NCBI GenBank assembly: GCA_027559495.1
Contig: JAMXSV010000006.1
Location: 248,001-312,000, forward strand
Origin: Aurifilum marmelostoma
Taxonomy: Eukaryota > Ascomycota > Sordariomycetes > Diaporthales > Cryphonectriaceae
DNA: 64,000 nt
Direction of reading: 5' to 3'
Of this stretch, positions 24,790-36,362 are shown piece by piece (within the stretch, counting starts at the first letter, position 1; the number at the start of each line of letters is the position of its first letter). Below the pieces are notes generated by a model. It worked only from the letters and a program-made list of their open reading frames with translations, ran no database searches and was not told where the DNA came from. A program made the translations under genes and the position numbers.

Positions 24790-26238
24790 ATGTCTTCACT
24801 TCCTCCTGTCTACATCGCCTCGGTGGCACGCACGCCTGTTGGATCTTTCCTTGGGTAGGTCACTCCAAACCCCATAGTGACCATCAATGTGCAATGTACT
24901 GGACAAGGATGGCCCAAGTGGTGACTTGTAGCTGACAAGAAGCTTTTTCTTTCTGGGCTTCCAGCTCCCTCTCCAGCCTCACCGCTGTTCAGCTGGGTGC
25001 TCATGCGATCAAGGGTAGGGTCTCACCCAACCATGGCTGCCCCTCAGGACAAAACTTACTCACCTTTCTATGTAGCCGCCGTCGAGAGGGTGCCCGAGGT
25101 CAAGCCCGAGGATGTTGAGGAGGTCTTCTTTGGAAATGTGCTCTCTGCTGGGTGAGTGGGCTCGACTTCAGAACCATCCAACCACCAACCCCTTCGCCTC
25201 ACTGACAAGACACACGTGCACACCAGCCTGGGCCAGGCCCCTGCACGGCAGTGTGCCATCCACGCCGGCCTGAGCGACTCTGTGGTCGCCACGACGGTGA
25301 ACAAGGTGTGTGCCTCGGGCATGAAGGCCATCATCCTGGGCGCCCAGACCATCATGACCGGCAACGCCTCCATTGTCGTGGCTGGTGGCACCGAGTCCAT
25401 GTCCAACACCCCCCACTACCTGCCCAACCTGCGCACGGGCGTCAAGTACGGCGACGGCACCCTCGTCGACGGCGTGCAGAAGGACGGTCTGCGCGACGCC
25501 TACGGCAAGAAGGAGCTCATGGGTCTGCAGGGTGAGCTGTGCGCCTCCACCCACGGCATCACCCGTGAGGACCAGGACGAGTACGCCATCAAGACATACC
25601 AGAAGGCTCAGGCCGCCACCGAGGCCGGTGTCTTCCAGCAGGAGATTGCCCCCGTCGAGGTCAGCGGCGGCCGCGGCAAGCCCGCCGTCAAGGTCGACCG
25701 CGACGAGGAGGTCAAGAACCTCAACGTTGAGAAGCTCAAGGGCGCCCGCGCCGTCTTCATCCCCGGCACCGGCACCGTCACTGCCGCCAACGCCTCGCCC
25801 ATCAACGATGGTGCTTCCGCCGTCGTCCTCGTCTCCGAGGCCAAGCTCAAGGAGCTCGGCATCAAGCCCATCGCCAAGATCCTCGGCTGGGGCGACGCCG
25901 CCCACGCCCCCGAGAAGTTCACCACTGCCCCGTCGCTGGCCATCCCCAAGGCCATCAAGCACGCCGGCCTGAGCGCCGAGCAGGTCGACTTCTACGAGAT
26001 CAACGAGGCCTTCTCCGTGGTTGCCCTGGCCAACATCAAGCTGCTGAGCCTCGACCCCGAGAAGGTCAACGTCTTTGGTGGCTCCGTCGCCATCGGCCAC
26101 CCTCTGGGCTGCTCTGGTGCCCGTATTGTCACCACCCTCACCACCGTCCTCAGGGAGAAGAAGGCCAAGATTGGCTGTGCCGGCATTTGCAACGGCGGTG
26201 GTGGCGCTTCCGCTCTGGTCATCGAGAACCTCCAGTAG
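24790..26238 (+). CDS. erg10: Acetyl-CoA C-acetyltransferase (cytosolic thiolase)
   Basis: Condenses two acetyl-CoA into acetoacetyl-CoA, the first step of the mevalonate and ergosterol pathway. Exons are 24790-24854, 24965-25014, 25076-25151 and 25227-26238, coding for 400 residues. The N-terminus is MSSLPPVYIASVARTPVGSF. The acyl-accepting Cys is at about residue 92 in NKVCASGMKA. The C-terminal catalytic His and Cys lie in GHPLGCSG and CNGGGGAS. The protein ends ENLQ with no peroxisomal SKL-type tail, and has no evident mitochondrial presequence, which fits the cytosolic isoform. Codons end almost exclusively in C or G, suggesting high expression; this also creates long open frames on the opposite strand. 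It shares its promoter interval with snu114. Confidence 0.95.
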
Positions 26239-26635
26239 CTTTGGCGGGCAAAGACTGCCTAAAATTTTCAGCAAGCGGCGCAGTAGAGGAGGGGAAAACA
26301 ATAAACATCATGAGAGCAGATCTTATCTCGGTCATCCATTTTTCCCCAAGAATCGGGCGGCTGGTCTCATTCTTTATAATGCATAGAACTTGCCAAGCGC
26401 GTGGAAGCTACTATCGGTGTTTTCTTCCTTCAAACGCTCATTATTTTGTTGACTACAGTTACTCTGATGAAGCCCCAACACCCGGGCTTGGATCAGATCA
26501 CATCTCTCCAAGAGAGCCCTCTATACACAAGACTAGATACCACCTAAGCAGGCAAGACAAAAGCATTTCGCCAGCAGAACAAACAGGGGAAATCCCCCAT
26601 CCTCCTCCGTCGTGTCGTCATTGCATCTAGATAGG
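26239..26635. other. Intergenic 3' flanks of erg10 and a secreted-protein gene
   Basis: A convergent interval of about 400 bp. It should hold the 3' untranslated regions and polyadenylation sites of both genes. AATAAA-like sequence occurs near 26300 (aataaacatc). Nothing else was recognised. Confidence 0.5.
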
Positions 26636-27806
26636 TCAGCAGCTGTCGTCATCATACCGGACGATGACATTCCAGCCCTCGTCAGAAAAGAAGTTCTGGC
26701 CTGCCGTGCTGCCGCTGAAGCCATCAGACTTGTAACAGTTGATGAGGATGTCCCAAGCACCATTCCCAATGGCGCTGAAGGTTGTGGAGAACATCTCGAG
26801 GTTCTGAGCCGAGCCCATTTTCATCAGCAACTACAATGCTCGGATATGTGGGGCGGATCTTAATCTGCTTGACGAAACCTACATCGTTGCACCACCAGAT
26901 AGCAGATTTGTAAGAGCACGATACACGGCCACAGTTTCCGGGACCAGGACCGTTGGCGGCACTGCCATTGAGGCTCAACAGGTATTGTACACCTTTGTAG
27001 ATATACCAGGCTGTGGCACTCTGCCACCTAAACAGCAGTAATAGAGGGTAAGTATCGCACATATGGCCACTCAAGAGGTTAAGGGATTGAATAGGGTATT
27101 AAAGACATACTTGAAACAGTTCTCGACAGTCCCGTTGGACTTGGGACTAGTTGTAACTTCCATCTTTGTGTCCTCACCATCGACAGAAGGAGGTTTCCAA
27201 GCAGAGGTCTGGCCAGACCAGTTTGTGTGTGAGGACATGGTGTTGTTGTGCATATATTTCATAAAAGAGAATGACTGACCAAGCCAGACAGAGTTATTTG
27301 TGGACCCATTATCTTTTGGTTCGGCTAGTTTGTCATTGCTGGCCTGGATGTCATTGCTGAAAAGATTGCTGGAATTGAACTGGTGGTTGACTGGGAATGT
27401 ATAATTCTTGTAAGTGGAATCTAGGTAATTGCTATACAGTCGGCGTCAGCTAAAGCATACAATAAAGATGCACTGTCTTGGAACAAGAAAATTTGGGTGT
27501 GCAAGGACTGAAATACACACTTACATAACATCCTCGAGAGTGCCAGTGATGTTGACCAAGTCTGCATCCTTCAAGCCAGGCTGAATGGTCCAAGTGAAGT
27601 TTTGAACGCCATAGCCAGAAATAGGTGCAGTCAGAGTGGCTTTGGCACGGAGGGCCTACAAAGTCTTGTTAGCATTGGTTCCTATTTGGTCTGATTCAGA
27701 TGATAGTGTTGTAAGACTGATTGCAAGTTTGGTAATAATTAGATGAAAGTAGGTTATGACGGACCATTGCAAGCAGGGCAACCAGAACTGGGTCAAGATT
27801 TCTCAT
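26636..27806 (-). pseudogene. Secreted N-glycosylated Cys-containing protein, frameshifted in the last exon
   Basis: Predicted secreted protein of unknown function. Exons, in transcription order: 27765-27806, 27525-27655, 27111-27431, 27027 to 26636. The start MRNLDPVLVALLAM followed by ALRA reads as a signal peptide, and the mature part has about ten N-x-S/T sequons. The C-terminal part has a conserved-looking motif NCGRVSCSY then IWWCND, which I have seen in fungal secreted hypothetical proteins. In the last exon the frame shifts by one base near a GGG at 26814-26816 (minus-strand G). Read as is, the protein stops at 26724; the other frame continues through NLEMFSTTFSAIGN to DDDSC and stops at 26636. 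A 31-nt GT-AG segment would also restore frame, but it is too short for a normal fungal intron. It could be a real lesion or a base-call error. Codon use is less GC-rich than in its neighbours. Confidence 0.6.
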
Positions 27807-29776
27807 TTCGAGTGTACTGGTTCTGTCCTCTGATGATTTCGAAACTGAGGGAGGTTCATCAGCCTAATAAATAAGTCTTGCTAGATCGCTTAATTACAGA
27901 AGTCTAGAATCTTCTTGGACTGTAATGAACCCTGACCCAAAGAGGCGGAGTCTCCGCGATGAGGTGGCAGGAGCATGGGAAGGAGACTGACAACAAACAA
28001 CATTGAATCCAGGCCTGGTACGGTGAGCTTCTAAGCAATTACTTATGCACGGACCATGAACATCTTTATATCAATCCTTCCACATCTAGAACGTATCCGA
28101 CGTTCAAGTGGAATCGAAGATCTTCGTCCTCTTGGTGGGTAGGTTAGTCTAGGTTAGCGGGGCAGTGTCATGGTCACTGGAGCATGAGATCCTACACATC
28201 CTATGTGTTGTTCTGAGATAAACATAGCTCTGGATATGTAGTTCTCCAAAAAATATCTGGATCTGGAGCAGATCTATTGTGTGACTGATGATAGAGATGT
28301 TGGATCTGAACGCTTTATATTATTTTATGCTCTATTTTAGTGTGACATTGACAGGACTATAATGCTTGTTATAGGTTTTGAATCTTGGTCTGGGGAATTT
28401 CAGATGCCCTGCTATATTGAATCCTAAATTTTCATAGTAGATGATAAATCTTATTGCCTTAGACATTTGATGTGAGTTTTTAGTTATCGGGCAGTTTCTT
28501 ATTGTAAACTTCCTATCTCTTCGTTAATGTATTATTCTATTGAATAGGCTTACAGTAAAGCACACAGTAATAAAAGAAGTAAGTACTAAGTAGATATATA
28601 ATAGGAAACCTTTCTCTTGACCGAGAGTTTGTTAGATATTGAGTAAATACCAACATTTTCTCGAGATTCTATCCATGTGTACTATTTGCAATATATTCAT
28701 CACCTTGCTGTGAATGCTTGGAGGTCTAAGAGCCTACCCAATATTTGTGATAAATGTGATCTGCTCTTCTCAAATTCCAAAATGTGCATTAGACACAGTA
28801 TGGTTATGTGTCAGGAGTCTCTTGCGCTTACTTGATGAGACTTACTCTAGCATCATTACATTACATAACTATTAGGAATGTTAATCATGATCTACATAGG
28901 TAGTTGTCACATTCCTCCAAAGCATATTATTCTTCACTCTTGCTGCTGGTTTATTTGACTTTTCTATTTATGTTAATAAACACTCACAGCACCTTACATG
29001 GCTTGATCGAGTGAAAGCTGGTGAGTTGAAGACCACAGGAGGAGACAGTCACCTACTCGCCATGATTTCTTGTACGCCAAATGTGAATCTATCCATGCGG
29101 TGAGCTGTATGGTGGAGTCAAAGGATGACACTGAACCGGGCTTGATTCTTACCTGCATGTTCCAATCGGGCCAATTACTCGTCCTTGGTTTCTGCTGCGA
29201 ACGTAGTTGCAGAAATCGCTTGAGAAGATCGTTGATTATCTGAAACAAGTAAAAGGCAGATGATAAATCTGATCAATTTGGAATCTTTTTCTTTCTCTTA
29301 TCATTGGCTAACCCAGCAGTCTCTGCCATTTTTCTCTTGACAGGAGTCATCGCTGGCCGCCAGTCTAGGCTGGCGACCCTTCTATAGCACAAGGTCGTGT
29401 ACTAGCGGTGTACTGTACATAGTACTGGTGTGTGCGCTGACGCATGGCTGATAGTAGTGATTTAGCGGGGGATGGAGTGAAGGGCAGGGGGGCCCTTGTC
29501 ACCTACTGGAAAATACTTACTGCACTATGTACAGTACGTACCCAGTACCTCTCTTTACCGCAGTCCCGCTACTTATCGATAAAGGCAACCACCCCTCGCT
29601 GCCCTCTAAATTTTGGGAGTCAGACCGCGTCGCGTTCAGAAATTTCTCGATACTAAATGCGCAACACATCTTCACCACCACTCTTTGCTGCAGTCCACCA
29701 AGGTCAAGAGTTTCCAGGCCGTTGCTGTTCTCTTTGGATTCTGGACTGTTCTTTTGCTCATTAGACGGTGGTCAAG
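27807..29776. other. AT-rich island and CTP synthase upstream region
   Basis: From about 27800 to 29000 the base composition drops to clearly AT-rich, unlike the GC-rich genes around it. Open frames of 60 codons or more are absent between about 27280 and 28990. This is the look of mutated (for example RIP-affected) or anciently degenerated DNA, although I see no recognisable transposon protein. A short minus-strand frame at 28994-29248 has no family. The final 500 bp contain GTACATAGTA at 29415-29424 and lead into the CTP synthase start. Confidence 0.5.
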
Positions 29777-32150
29777 ATGCGTTACGTCCTTGTGTCTGGT
29801 GGTGTCATCTCAGGTATGGCTTTGCGCATTGTCCATCACTCACATTCCATCCGTGAAGCGCTGCAGCCCCCCCTCGCTGGTGGTGATTGGTTGAGGTCCT
29901 GGGGTCCTTGTGGTGCCTGGTTCTGGCTGACGACTTGTCGCAGGTGTCGGAAAGGGAATTATCGCCTCCTCCACTGGCCTGGTTGGTTCCCTCGCGTTCA
30001 AAGTCAACACGATGGGCCTCTCTGACGGAAGATTTCACAGCTTCTGAAAACACTTGGACTCCGTGTCAGCTGCATCAAGATCGATCCATATGTCTCGGTT
30101 GACGCAGGCCTGATGGCCCCTGCCGAGCATGGCGAATGCTTCGTCTTGCGCTCAGGTCCGTCTCCGTGTGCCCGATTGCCTGCTGTCCGTCTCTGCTCAC
30201 ACTTTGATCAGGTTCCGAAGTTGACCTGGACCTCGGCAACTACGAGAGATACCTGGCTGTTACCCTAGCCGGTGACAACAATATCACCACCGGCAAGATC
30301 TATCAACACGTCTGTTACCACCACACTGTTCACTCACCAGGATGAGGACTGATGGTCTATGCAGGTCATCCAAAAGGAGCGCCGTGGCGACTACCTGGGC
30401 AAGACTGTTCAAATGTGTGTGCCCTTTCCGTTGTCTCGGTCCCTCTGACGTCCCGGCAAGCAGGAGTATTCATGGACTTGTGCCTGAGTTGGAAGCGAGC
30501 CATGATCTTGACTGACATTACTCAGCGTTCCTCATGTCACAAACGCGATCAAGGACTGGATCAAGCGAGTCTCCCGTATCCCCGTCGACGGGTCTGACGA
30601 AGAGCCCGACGTCTGCATTATCGAGCTTGGAGGTACCGTTGGTGATATCGAGAGCATGCCTTTCGTCGAGGCCCTCACCCAGCTGCGCCACGAAGCCGGA
30701 ACCGGCAATTTCATGACCATTCACGTCTCCTATGTTCCCACCATCCATGGCGAGCAGAAGACCAAGCCAACGCAGCACGCGGTGAAGTCCGTCCGTAGCT
30801 ATGGCTTGATTCCTGACCTCGTGCGTCAAGTATACCCTATCCCTTGGGTTTTGCCCGTCAAGCTAACGGTCATGCCAGGTTGCCTGCCGATGCGAGCAAC
30901 CTCTCGCAGAGAGCACCGTTGCGAAGCTTGCGTTGCACTGCTCAGTCGAGGTGGACCAGATTCTTGTGGTCCGCGATATGCCAACCGTGTATCAGGTGCC
31001 GATACTCCTAAAGCAGCAGCAGCTGGTTACGCTGCTGCGCGTCAAGCTCAACCTCGCTGGCGAGTATATTCCCCCTCGCGCGTGTGGCCAAGGGGGCTGA
31101 GCTCTGGGACCACTGGCAGTCGGTGGTTACGCAGGAGCAGCAGTCTGTCATCAACATCGCGCTGGTTGGCAAGTACGTCGAGACACACGACGCGTACCTG
31201 TCGGTCGTCAAGTCCCTCGAGCATTCCTCCATGCACCTGCGACGCAAGCTTAACCTGATCTGGGTCGATGCTGAGCACCTCGAGCCCCAGACCAAGTCTG
31301 CTGAGGCGAGCAAGTACGACAAGGCGTGGCAGGAGGTCCGAGAAGCTTCTGGAATCATCGTACCGGGAGGGTTTGGCACTCGCGGCACTGAGGGAATGAT
31401 GTTAGCCACCAAGTTTGCTCGGGACAGTCGTGTGCCGTTCCTTGGAGTACGTATTGGAAACCGTCGACGTGGGATGTGTCTTTGTCGGTCGTCACTAACG
31501 GGAAACATAGGTCTGCCTGGGATTCCAAACGGCTGCCATTCAGTTCGCGCGTGACGTTTGTGGGATGAAGGGCGCCAACTCGGAAGAGTTTGAAGCCACT
31601 GCTAAGGACCTTGTGGTCATCTCTATGCCTGAGCTTGACAAGCAGAACATGGGCGGCACCATGCGTCTCGGATCCAGAAAGACGATCTTCCAGCCCAACA
31701 GCGAGGGGGCCAAGATTCGTGCTCTGTACGGCGATGCTGAAGAGATCGAGGAGAGACACCGCCACCGATACGAGATCAACCCGGCGTTTATTGATCGCTT
31801 GGAGGCTGCTGGTCTTCACTTTGTCGGCAAGGACGAGACGGGTCAGCGCATGGAGATTTTCGAGATTAAGGATCATCCTTATTTCGTTGGTGAGTATCCT
31901 GCATTCTGGTATCCACCCTGCTATCTGTTCTTGCTGACTTTCCTGGAGGCACACAATTCCATGCCGAGTACCAGTCCAAGGTGCTCAACCCTAGTGTAAG
32001 TGCAAATCTTGGACCTTCCTTGTTTTGCGAGCCCGAGCTGACGAATGGCAGCCACCGTTCTTGGGCTTCATTGCCGCGAGCGCCGGCCTCCTGGACGATG
32101 TTCTGAAGGCCAAGCTCGCCAACGGTGTCAACGGCACGCACAACTTTTAG
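29777..32150 (+). CDS. ura7: CTP synthase, ten exons, one-base frameshift in exon 7
   Basis: Makes CTP from UTP, ATP and glutamine, the last step of pyrimidine nucleotide synthesis. Exons: 29777-29813, 29944-29981, 30041-30155, 30212-30309, 30365-30414, 30526-30820, 30879-31446, 31511-31889, 31949-31995, 32052-32150. The synthetase domain starts MRYVLVSGGVISGVGKG and keeps DLDLGNYERYL, GDYLGKTVQ and IHGEQKTKPTQH. The glutaminase domain keeps PGGFG, the nucleophile Cys at about 402 in LGVCLG, and the His/Glu pair at about 531/533 in GTQFHAEY (usually HPEY). All phases fit except exon 7, which is one base too long: an extra C in the C run at 31071-31075 separates LAGEYIPP from ARVAKGAELWDHW. 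As written, translation stops after about 284 residues; without the extra base it is about 574, the normal size. Some usually conserved residues differ (SGSE for DGGE). Confidence 0.85.
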
Positions 32151-33289
32151 ACCTCGGCGGGTTTGACGGGGTCACGGCCCCAAGGGCGATTCTACCACAG
32201 ACAAGGGCGGCGTTTAGATTATGACACGAGGAAGACAAAGACCGGCGTTACTTGCAATAAGGCTTTAAAGGAGGCATCGGGCATGAATAGTACAGGGTTA
32301 GACCTCCAACACTGCATTGAGTCTTACCAAAGAATGAGGGCCGGGAAATTTGGAGGCGTTCTGGCGTTTTGATGCATCTTGCCATTGACCTGTTTCTACG
32401 AGTGCACGCTGTCCTGCTCAATGCCGGGGCTCGTGCCCGTGGGAGAGGAGTTGTTAGCCTACTAGAGGCTGGTGGCGGCATCCATGTCCCTGAGGCAATC
32501 TCTCTGAGGGCAGGGTTAGATGCGCACCTGGCGGCGGCTATCACGTCCGCAGTCATCGGGAGAAGCATGCCTTGGTCCTGAAGACATCGGTTGGGCTCGA
32601 CTAGATACTACACAAGTAGATTTTGGAAATGCTCAGTTGATGACACTTTCTATTCCAAGTCTGCGAACGATATGCACCTCGAGTGGATCTTACGAGAGAA
32701 CGCTTACTGTTGAGATATGAGGGGGTGCTTATGCATCATGCATGTGTGCTGGTAGGACTGACTAGAGTTGTGCTCAGGAGGCCTGATGATCGGGGTCATC
32801 AATGCAACGTATCACTTTACTTCTCAAGCGCCCTTGTCCTCAGTGACCAGCATGTTGGTGTGCCAAACATGGGCCCCGCCACAGGCTGTCTCACAGCTCA
32901 CCAGTGGTTCTTATAGGGGTGCTGTTCCAGCGGGTTTAGCGCCAGGACAGCCAGCCCTAGGCCCTGTAAGCACTGGAAAGATCATCCACGAGGGCTTAGA
33001 TTTCTGTAAAGGAATGATTCATACTGTCAACTCGCAACAGGCAATTTGTTGTCTTGTTTTTTTTTTTTGGGGGGGGGGGTTTCCAAACAAGAGGGAAAAA
33101 ACAAAAAAGAAGAAGCAGAAGAAAACCACCAATTCCTGAGTACTTTCAACCAATAGACCAGTAGACTGCCTCTAGCTCCCACCAAAAAGACAGGCCAGCA
33201 AGACCCCACCACACCAGCAGCCCGCCCGCCACTAGTTGAGGTCATAAGATGCAAATTCTGACGACGCTACAACACAATCAAGCAACCAA
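32151..33289. other. Intergenic between CTP synthase and tRNA-Leu
   Basis: No gene was recognised. The stretch holds a T run followed by G11 at 33069-33079 and an A-rich block after it. The open frames are short and not conserved as far as I can tell. Confidence 0.5.
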
Positions 33290-33386
33290 GGTCAGATGGC
33301 CGAGCGGTTATGGCGTCAGGTTAAGGTCAGCTTAACACAACTTCCTGATGGAGCAATCCTCCTGGGTTCGAGTCCCAGTCTGATCA
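33290..33386 (+). tRNA. tRNA-Leu (anticodon AAG) with a short intron
   Basis: Class II tRNA fold can be drawn by hand. The acceptor arm GGTCAGA pairs with TCTGATC and the discriminator is A. The D-arm region is TGGCCGAGCGGTTA. The anticodon stem is TCAGG/CCTGA with loop TTAAGG interrupted after position 37 by an intron of about 16 nt whose CTT can pair with the AAG anticodon. A long variable arm (GGAG...CTCC) fits leucine, and the T arm is CTGGG-TTCGAGT-CCCAG. A T run follows at 33393-33400, suitable for RNA polymerase III termination. The exact intron ends are estimated to within one base. Confidence 0.93.
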
Positions 33387-33885
33387 TTCTCTTTTTTTTG
33401 GTTTTGTTTTGGGTGCTTCAGTTTTGTCATGTTCTCTCCCTTCTTTTTATGCCCAATGGAATTGATTGTGGGTGATGGAAAGGGGCACTCTTGACCAGGC
33501 CGTGATTGACTTTTTGCCTCTTGCTTTTTGCAGCTGGAGGAGGAATGCATCATCAGCACTACCTATCTATCTATCATTGATACCTACCACTGGGCACACA
33601 TTTGAAGTTCCTTTCCCCTTTTTTATTTCCGCAGGTAATATTATGACAATCCTCTTGAGTGAATGCTGTCAGGCCAAGTGCATGCAACATGATGTTATGG
33701 CAATCTGTCAATCTGAAAATACATTTCAAGTAGCCCTCCCAACAGAAAGAATGTGAAGACCTTTGGTTCAGCCGGGACATAATCCGGGGATTCCCTCCAC
33801 CATCTTTGCATGAATGTCTCCTTCCCTTTCCCACGACTCAAGATGAAATTGTTCTCACTCCTAGCAATGTCCCTTCCTCACCGGC
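33387..33885. other. Intergenic, tRNA terminator and 3' flank
   Basis: A T-rich Pol III termination tract lies just after the tRNA (33393-33400). A short CTAT repeat is near 33562-33575. No gene was recognised. Confidence 0.5.
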
Positions 33886-34748
33886 TCACTCGACGTCCAC
33901 CTCCCTCTCGGCGGCAGCACACACGAACCGCACCCCAGCTCGCACAATGGCCACCCACACCTCCAGCTCGGCCTCGTCCCGCGGCGCATAGATCATGACA
34001 TAGCTCCAGGGCAAAAACGCCACGCCGCTCAGGGGATGCCGCTCCGCCCACCCCTTGCGCACGACCTCCTCCGCGTCCGCCATGCTCAGCGTGATGTGCG
34101 AGCTCGCCTCGGGGTGCACGTGCGCCACCTCCCCCTCAGGGCCCGCGCGAGGAACTTTGGCAGCGGGGGAGCCGCCTCCGCCGCCGCCGACGAGGTGTCG
34201 AGCCACAGCGCAGGCGTCCCCACGCCCTCGAGCCCAGACGGCCGCATCACCAGCACCCCGGCGTTGCCGGCCCTGGCCGCCAGCCCCTCCAGGTGCGCCG
34301 TCATGCGCGCCCGCAGCACCTCGAGGTCGCCGGGCTGCTGCGTGGTCTGCCTCTGCGGGGCGACGTAGCCCGGAACCTCGGGCCTCTCGCCCCGGCGCTG
34401 GGGGATCGGTGCGGCGAAGAAGGACTGACTGCCGTGGGGCTCCGTGGCGGTGCGGTTCCGGGGTCTGGCGAGGGGCGCCGGGTCGCGCGTGTCGTGTCTG
34501 GCGATGAGGTGCAGGAGGCCCTGCAGGGCCCAGCCGAAGATGTTGTAGGGCATGCCGCCCTTGCCTAGGGCCATGTACCCGCGGTAGCTGGTGCGGGCAT
34601 AGGACAGGGTCGGGATGGAGATGCCGAGGGCTGTGATGGCCAGGGCGAGGGCGGCGGCTCTGGGGTTCTGGCGTAGTGTGGGGGGTAGGGTGTCGGTGAG
34701 GCGGTGGAAGTGGGTGGTGAGAGAGGTCAGGGTGCTTTCTGATGCCAT
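33886..34748 (-). CDS. Luciferase-domain (DUF5519-like) fungal protein, one frameshift
   Basis: Fungal protein of the 'luciferase domain-containing' family, whose biochemical role is unknown despite the name. The start MASESTLTSLTTHFHRLTDT is followed by a probable membrane segment at about residues 35-52 (AAALALAITALGISIPTLSY). The conserved part contains GMPYNIFGWALQGLLHL, a variable linker and LPKFLARAL. The frame then changes at the run 34131-34135 (GGGGG on the coding strand). The second frame continues with EVAHVHPEASSHITLS, VVRKGWAERHPLSGV and YVMIYAPRDEAELE, the most typical segment of the family, and stops at 33886. The region is two bases over a multiple of three, so one missing G or two extra would restore about 287 residues. 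No GT-AG intron can explain it, because both sides of the run are conserved. No other exon is needed. Confidence 0.72.
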
Positions 34749-36064
34749 GATTGTTGGGGGGGGCCTGTTGTGGTTGTTCGTAAGGTGGCTGTCTGAAGAA
34801 AGAAGGTGATGCTGGTTTATCAAGCGATGATGGTGGGGATTGAACTTTTGGTGTCCTTTTTGATGTCGTTCTGGTCGCTAGCCCTTTTCCTTCTTTCTTT
34901 CCCCTTTCCTGATCACAACACTGATGGAGGGAGTAGTCTCTTCAATAATGGCGGCGCCACTTTGGTTCAGCTGAGCAGTTGAGAGCTGAGAGCTGACAGA
35001 AGACAGAGCAGGAGAGCGGGGAATGACGACAGCCTTAAAGTATATGTGTGCGGCGGCAGCAGCAGCAGCAAAACTCCACACAAAGTGACAAGTAGGAACA
35101 AATAGCCTACGCACGTAAACCACCGCGCCTCTCGATGGATCGGAATCGATCGGGATCCCACAATAGATGATCATACGACGATGCGGATCTAGAGAAGGAG
35201 AAATAACAAAAAAAAAAAAAAAAAAAAAAAAAGGTAAGCCTGACGACTTGTTTGTGACCGTCCGTCTATCCGTCCGTCAGCTCCGCGCAAGCGTTCCTTT
35301 CGCTCTTCGCGGTCGGAGCTTACTCTGGGGAACAAGCCTGGTCAGGTTGCCAGGTGGGGTCCGACCTGGGATGGTGTGAAGGAGGAGGATGTGCGTTTTG
35401 GGTCTCTTTTTTTCCTCCCGGGGTCCAAACCCACACTGGACGTGGGAGACAGAAAGCACCGACGGCGACGGCGGTATGTGTGAGGGCCGATCGCCTCGTT
35501 GTTTGGCGGGGTTGTGATAGAATACGTAAGATATGGAACTGTAAAATATCGCCTGCCCGATACCAAGCGTATAATTTGCAAAGGGAGAAACCAAGAGCAG
35601 GCCCATCAACCATAGACGCACCGTCAGAGAAAAGAGTAATTTGTCTTGCCTAGGTAGTCTTGTCTAGAGAATGTACCACAGAAATGCAAATGCATTGGCT
35701 TTCCTGACCATTTAGATCTCATTGTGCCCCGTACGAGTATGTACAATATATAGTCAAAACCTGCTGCACCTATCCGCAGATATGCCCCCTTTCCCCTTTC
35801 TAAGGACATAGTGCTATATGTGTTTCCATAAAGAACGCCGATCATGCCTTTTCCTTTTCTTTTGATGCCAAAATGCACACACATCATGACCTAAACACCA
35901 GGCTAAGAGGCTGGGTACTTTTGAGAGACACCATCTTTCCATCCTCTCCGCAACGCCATGCTGATATATGTATATATATATATATATATGTACAAGTGAG
36001 AACAAGTCCCCAAAAAAAAAAAGGTAAGAAGGAGAAACCAAAGAGTACGTCAACAGAGGCCGCC
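34749..36064. other. Intergenic with A25 tract, between two minus-strand genes
   Basis: This is the promoter side of the luciferase-domain gene and the 3' flank of the histidine kinase gene. It contains a GCA repeat near 35053-35070, an uninterrupted A25 at 35208-35232 and a TA-rich microsatellite at about 35964-35990. No protein was recognised. Confidence 0.5.
35208..35232 (+). repeat. Poly-A tract (A25)
   Basis: Uninterrupted A25 in the interval upstream of the luciferase-domain gene. It could be a homopolymer from a retroposed cDNA, but no coding remnant or target-site duplication was found next to it. Confidence 0.85.
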
Positions 36065-36327
36065 CTAGGACATCCTCCTCCTGCTGAGCTCTTCCTGCTG
36101 GAATTTTTGCACATTGGCCTCGGTCAGGGGGTTCCCCTTGTCCATCATCGGCGTGTGCACTAGAGGCGCCACCGCAGGCCCCCCCGCCGCGTCAATTAGC
36201 TTGTCGTCCCGGCTTTGCTGCGCAAGCTCGTCTGTCTCGACACGTCGGAATTGCAGGTCCAGCTTACGCGGTGGCGATGTCCCCTTTGGCGGTGGCTGTT
36301 GTTGTTGCTGCTGCTGCTGTTGTTGTC

Positions 36328-36362
<35 letters not shown>

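Noticed and set aside
25168..26301. A 377-codon minus-strand open frame over erg10
   Set aside because: Same cause as above: low-complexity LDG/VGG-rich translation opposite a strongly codon-biased gene.
26800..26832. A 31-nt GT-AG intron that would restore the secreted protein frame
   Set aside because: Shorter than the minimum fungal intron I know of (about 45 nt) and without room for a branch point; a one-base indel is simpler.
35208..35232. A25 tract as evidence of a LINE or retroposed gene
   Set aside because: No reverse transcriptase remnant, coding fragment or flanking duplication was found; simple homopolymers are common in this window.
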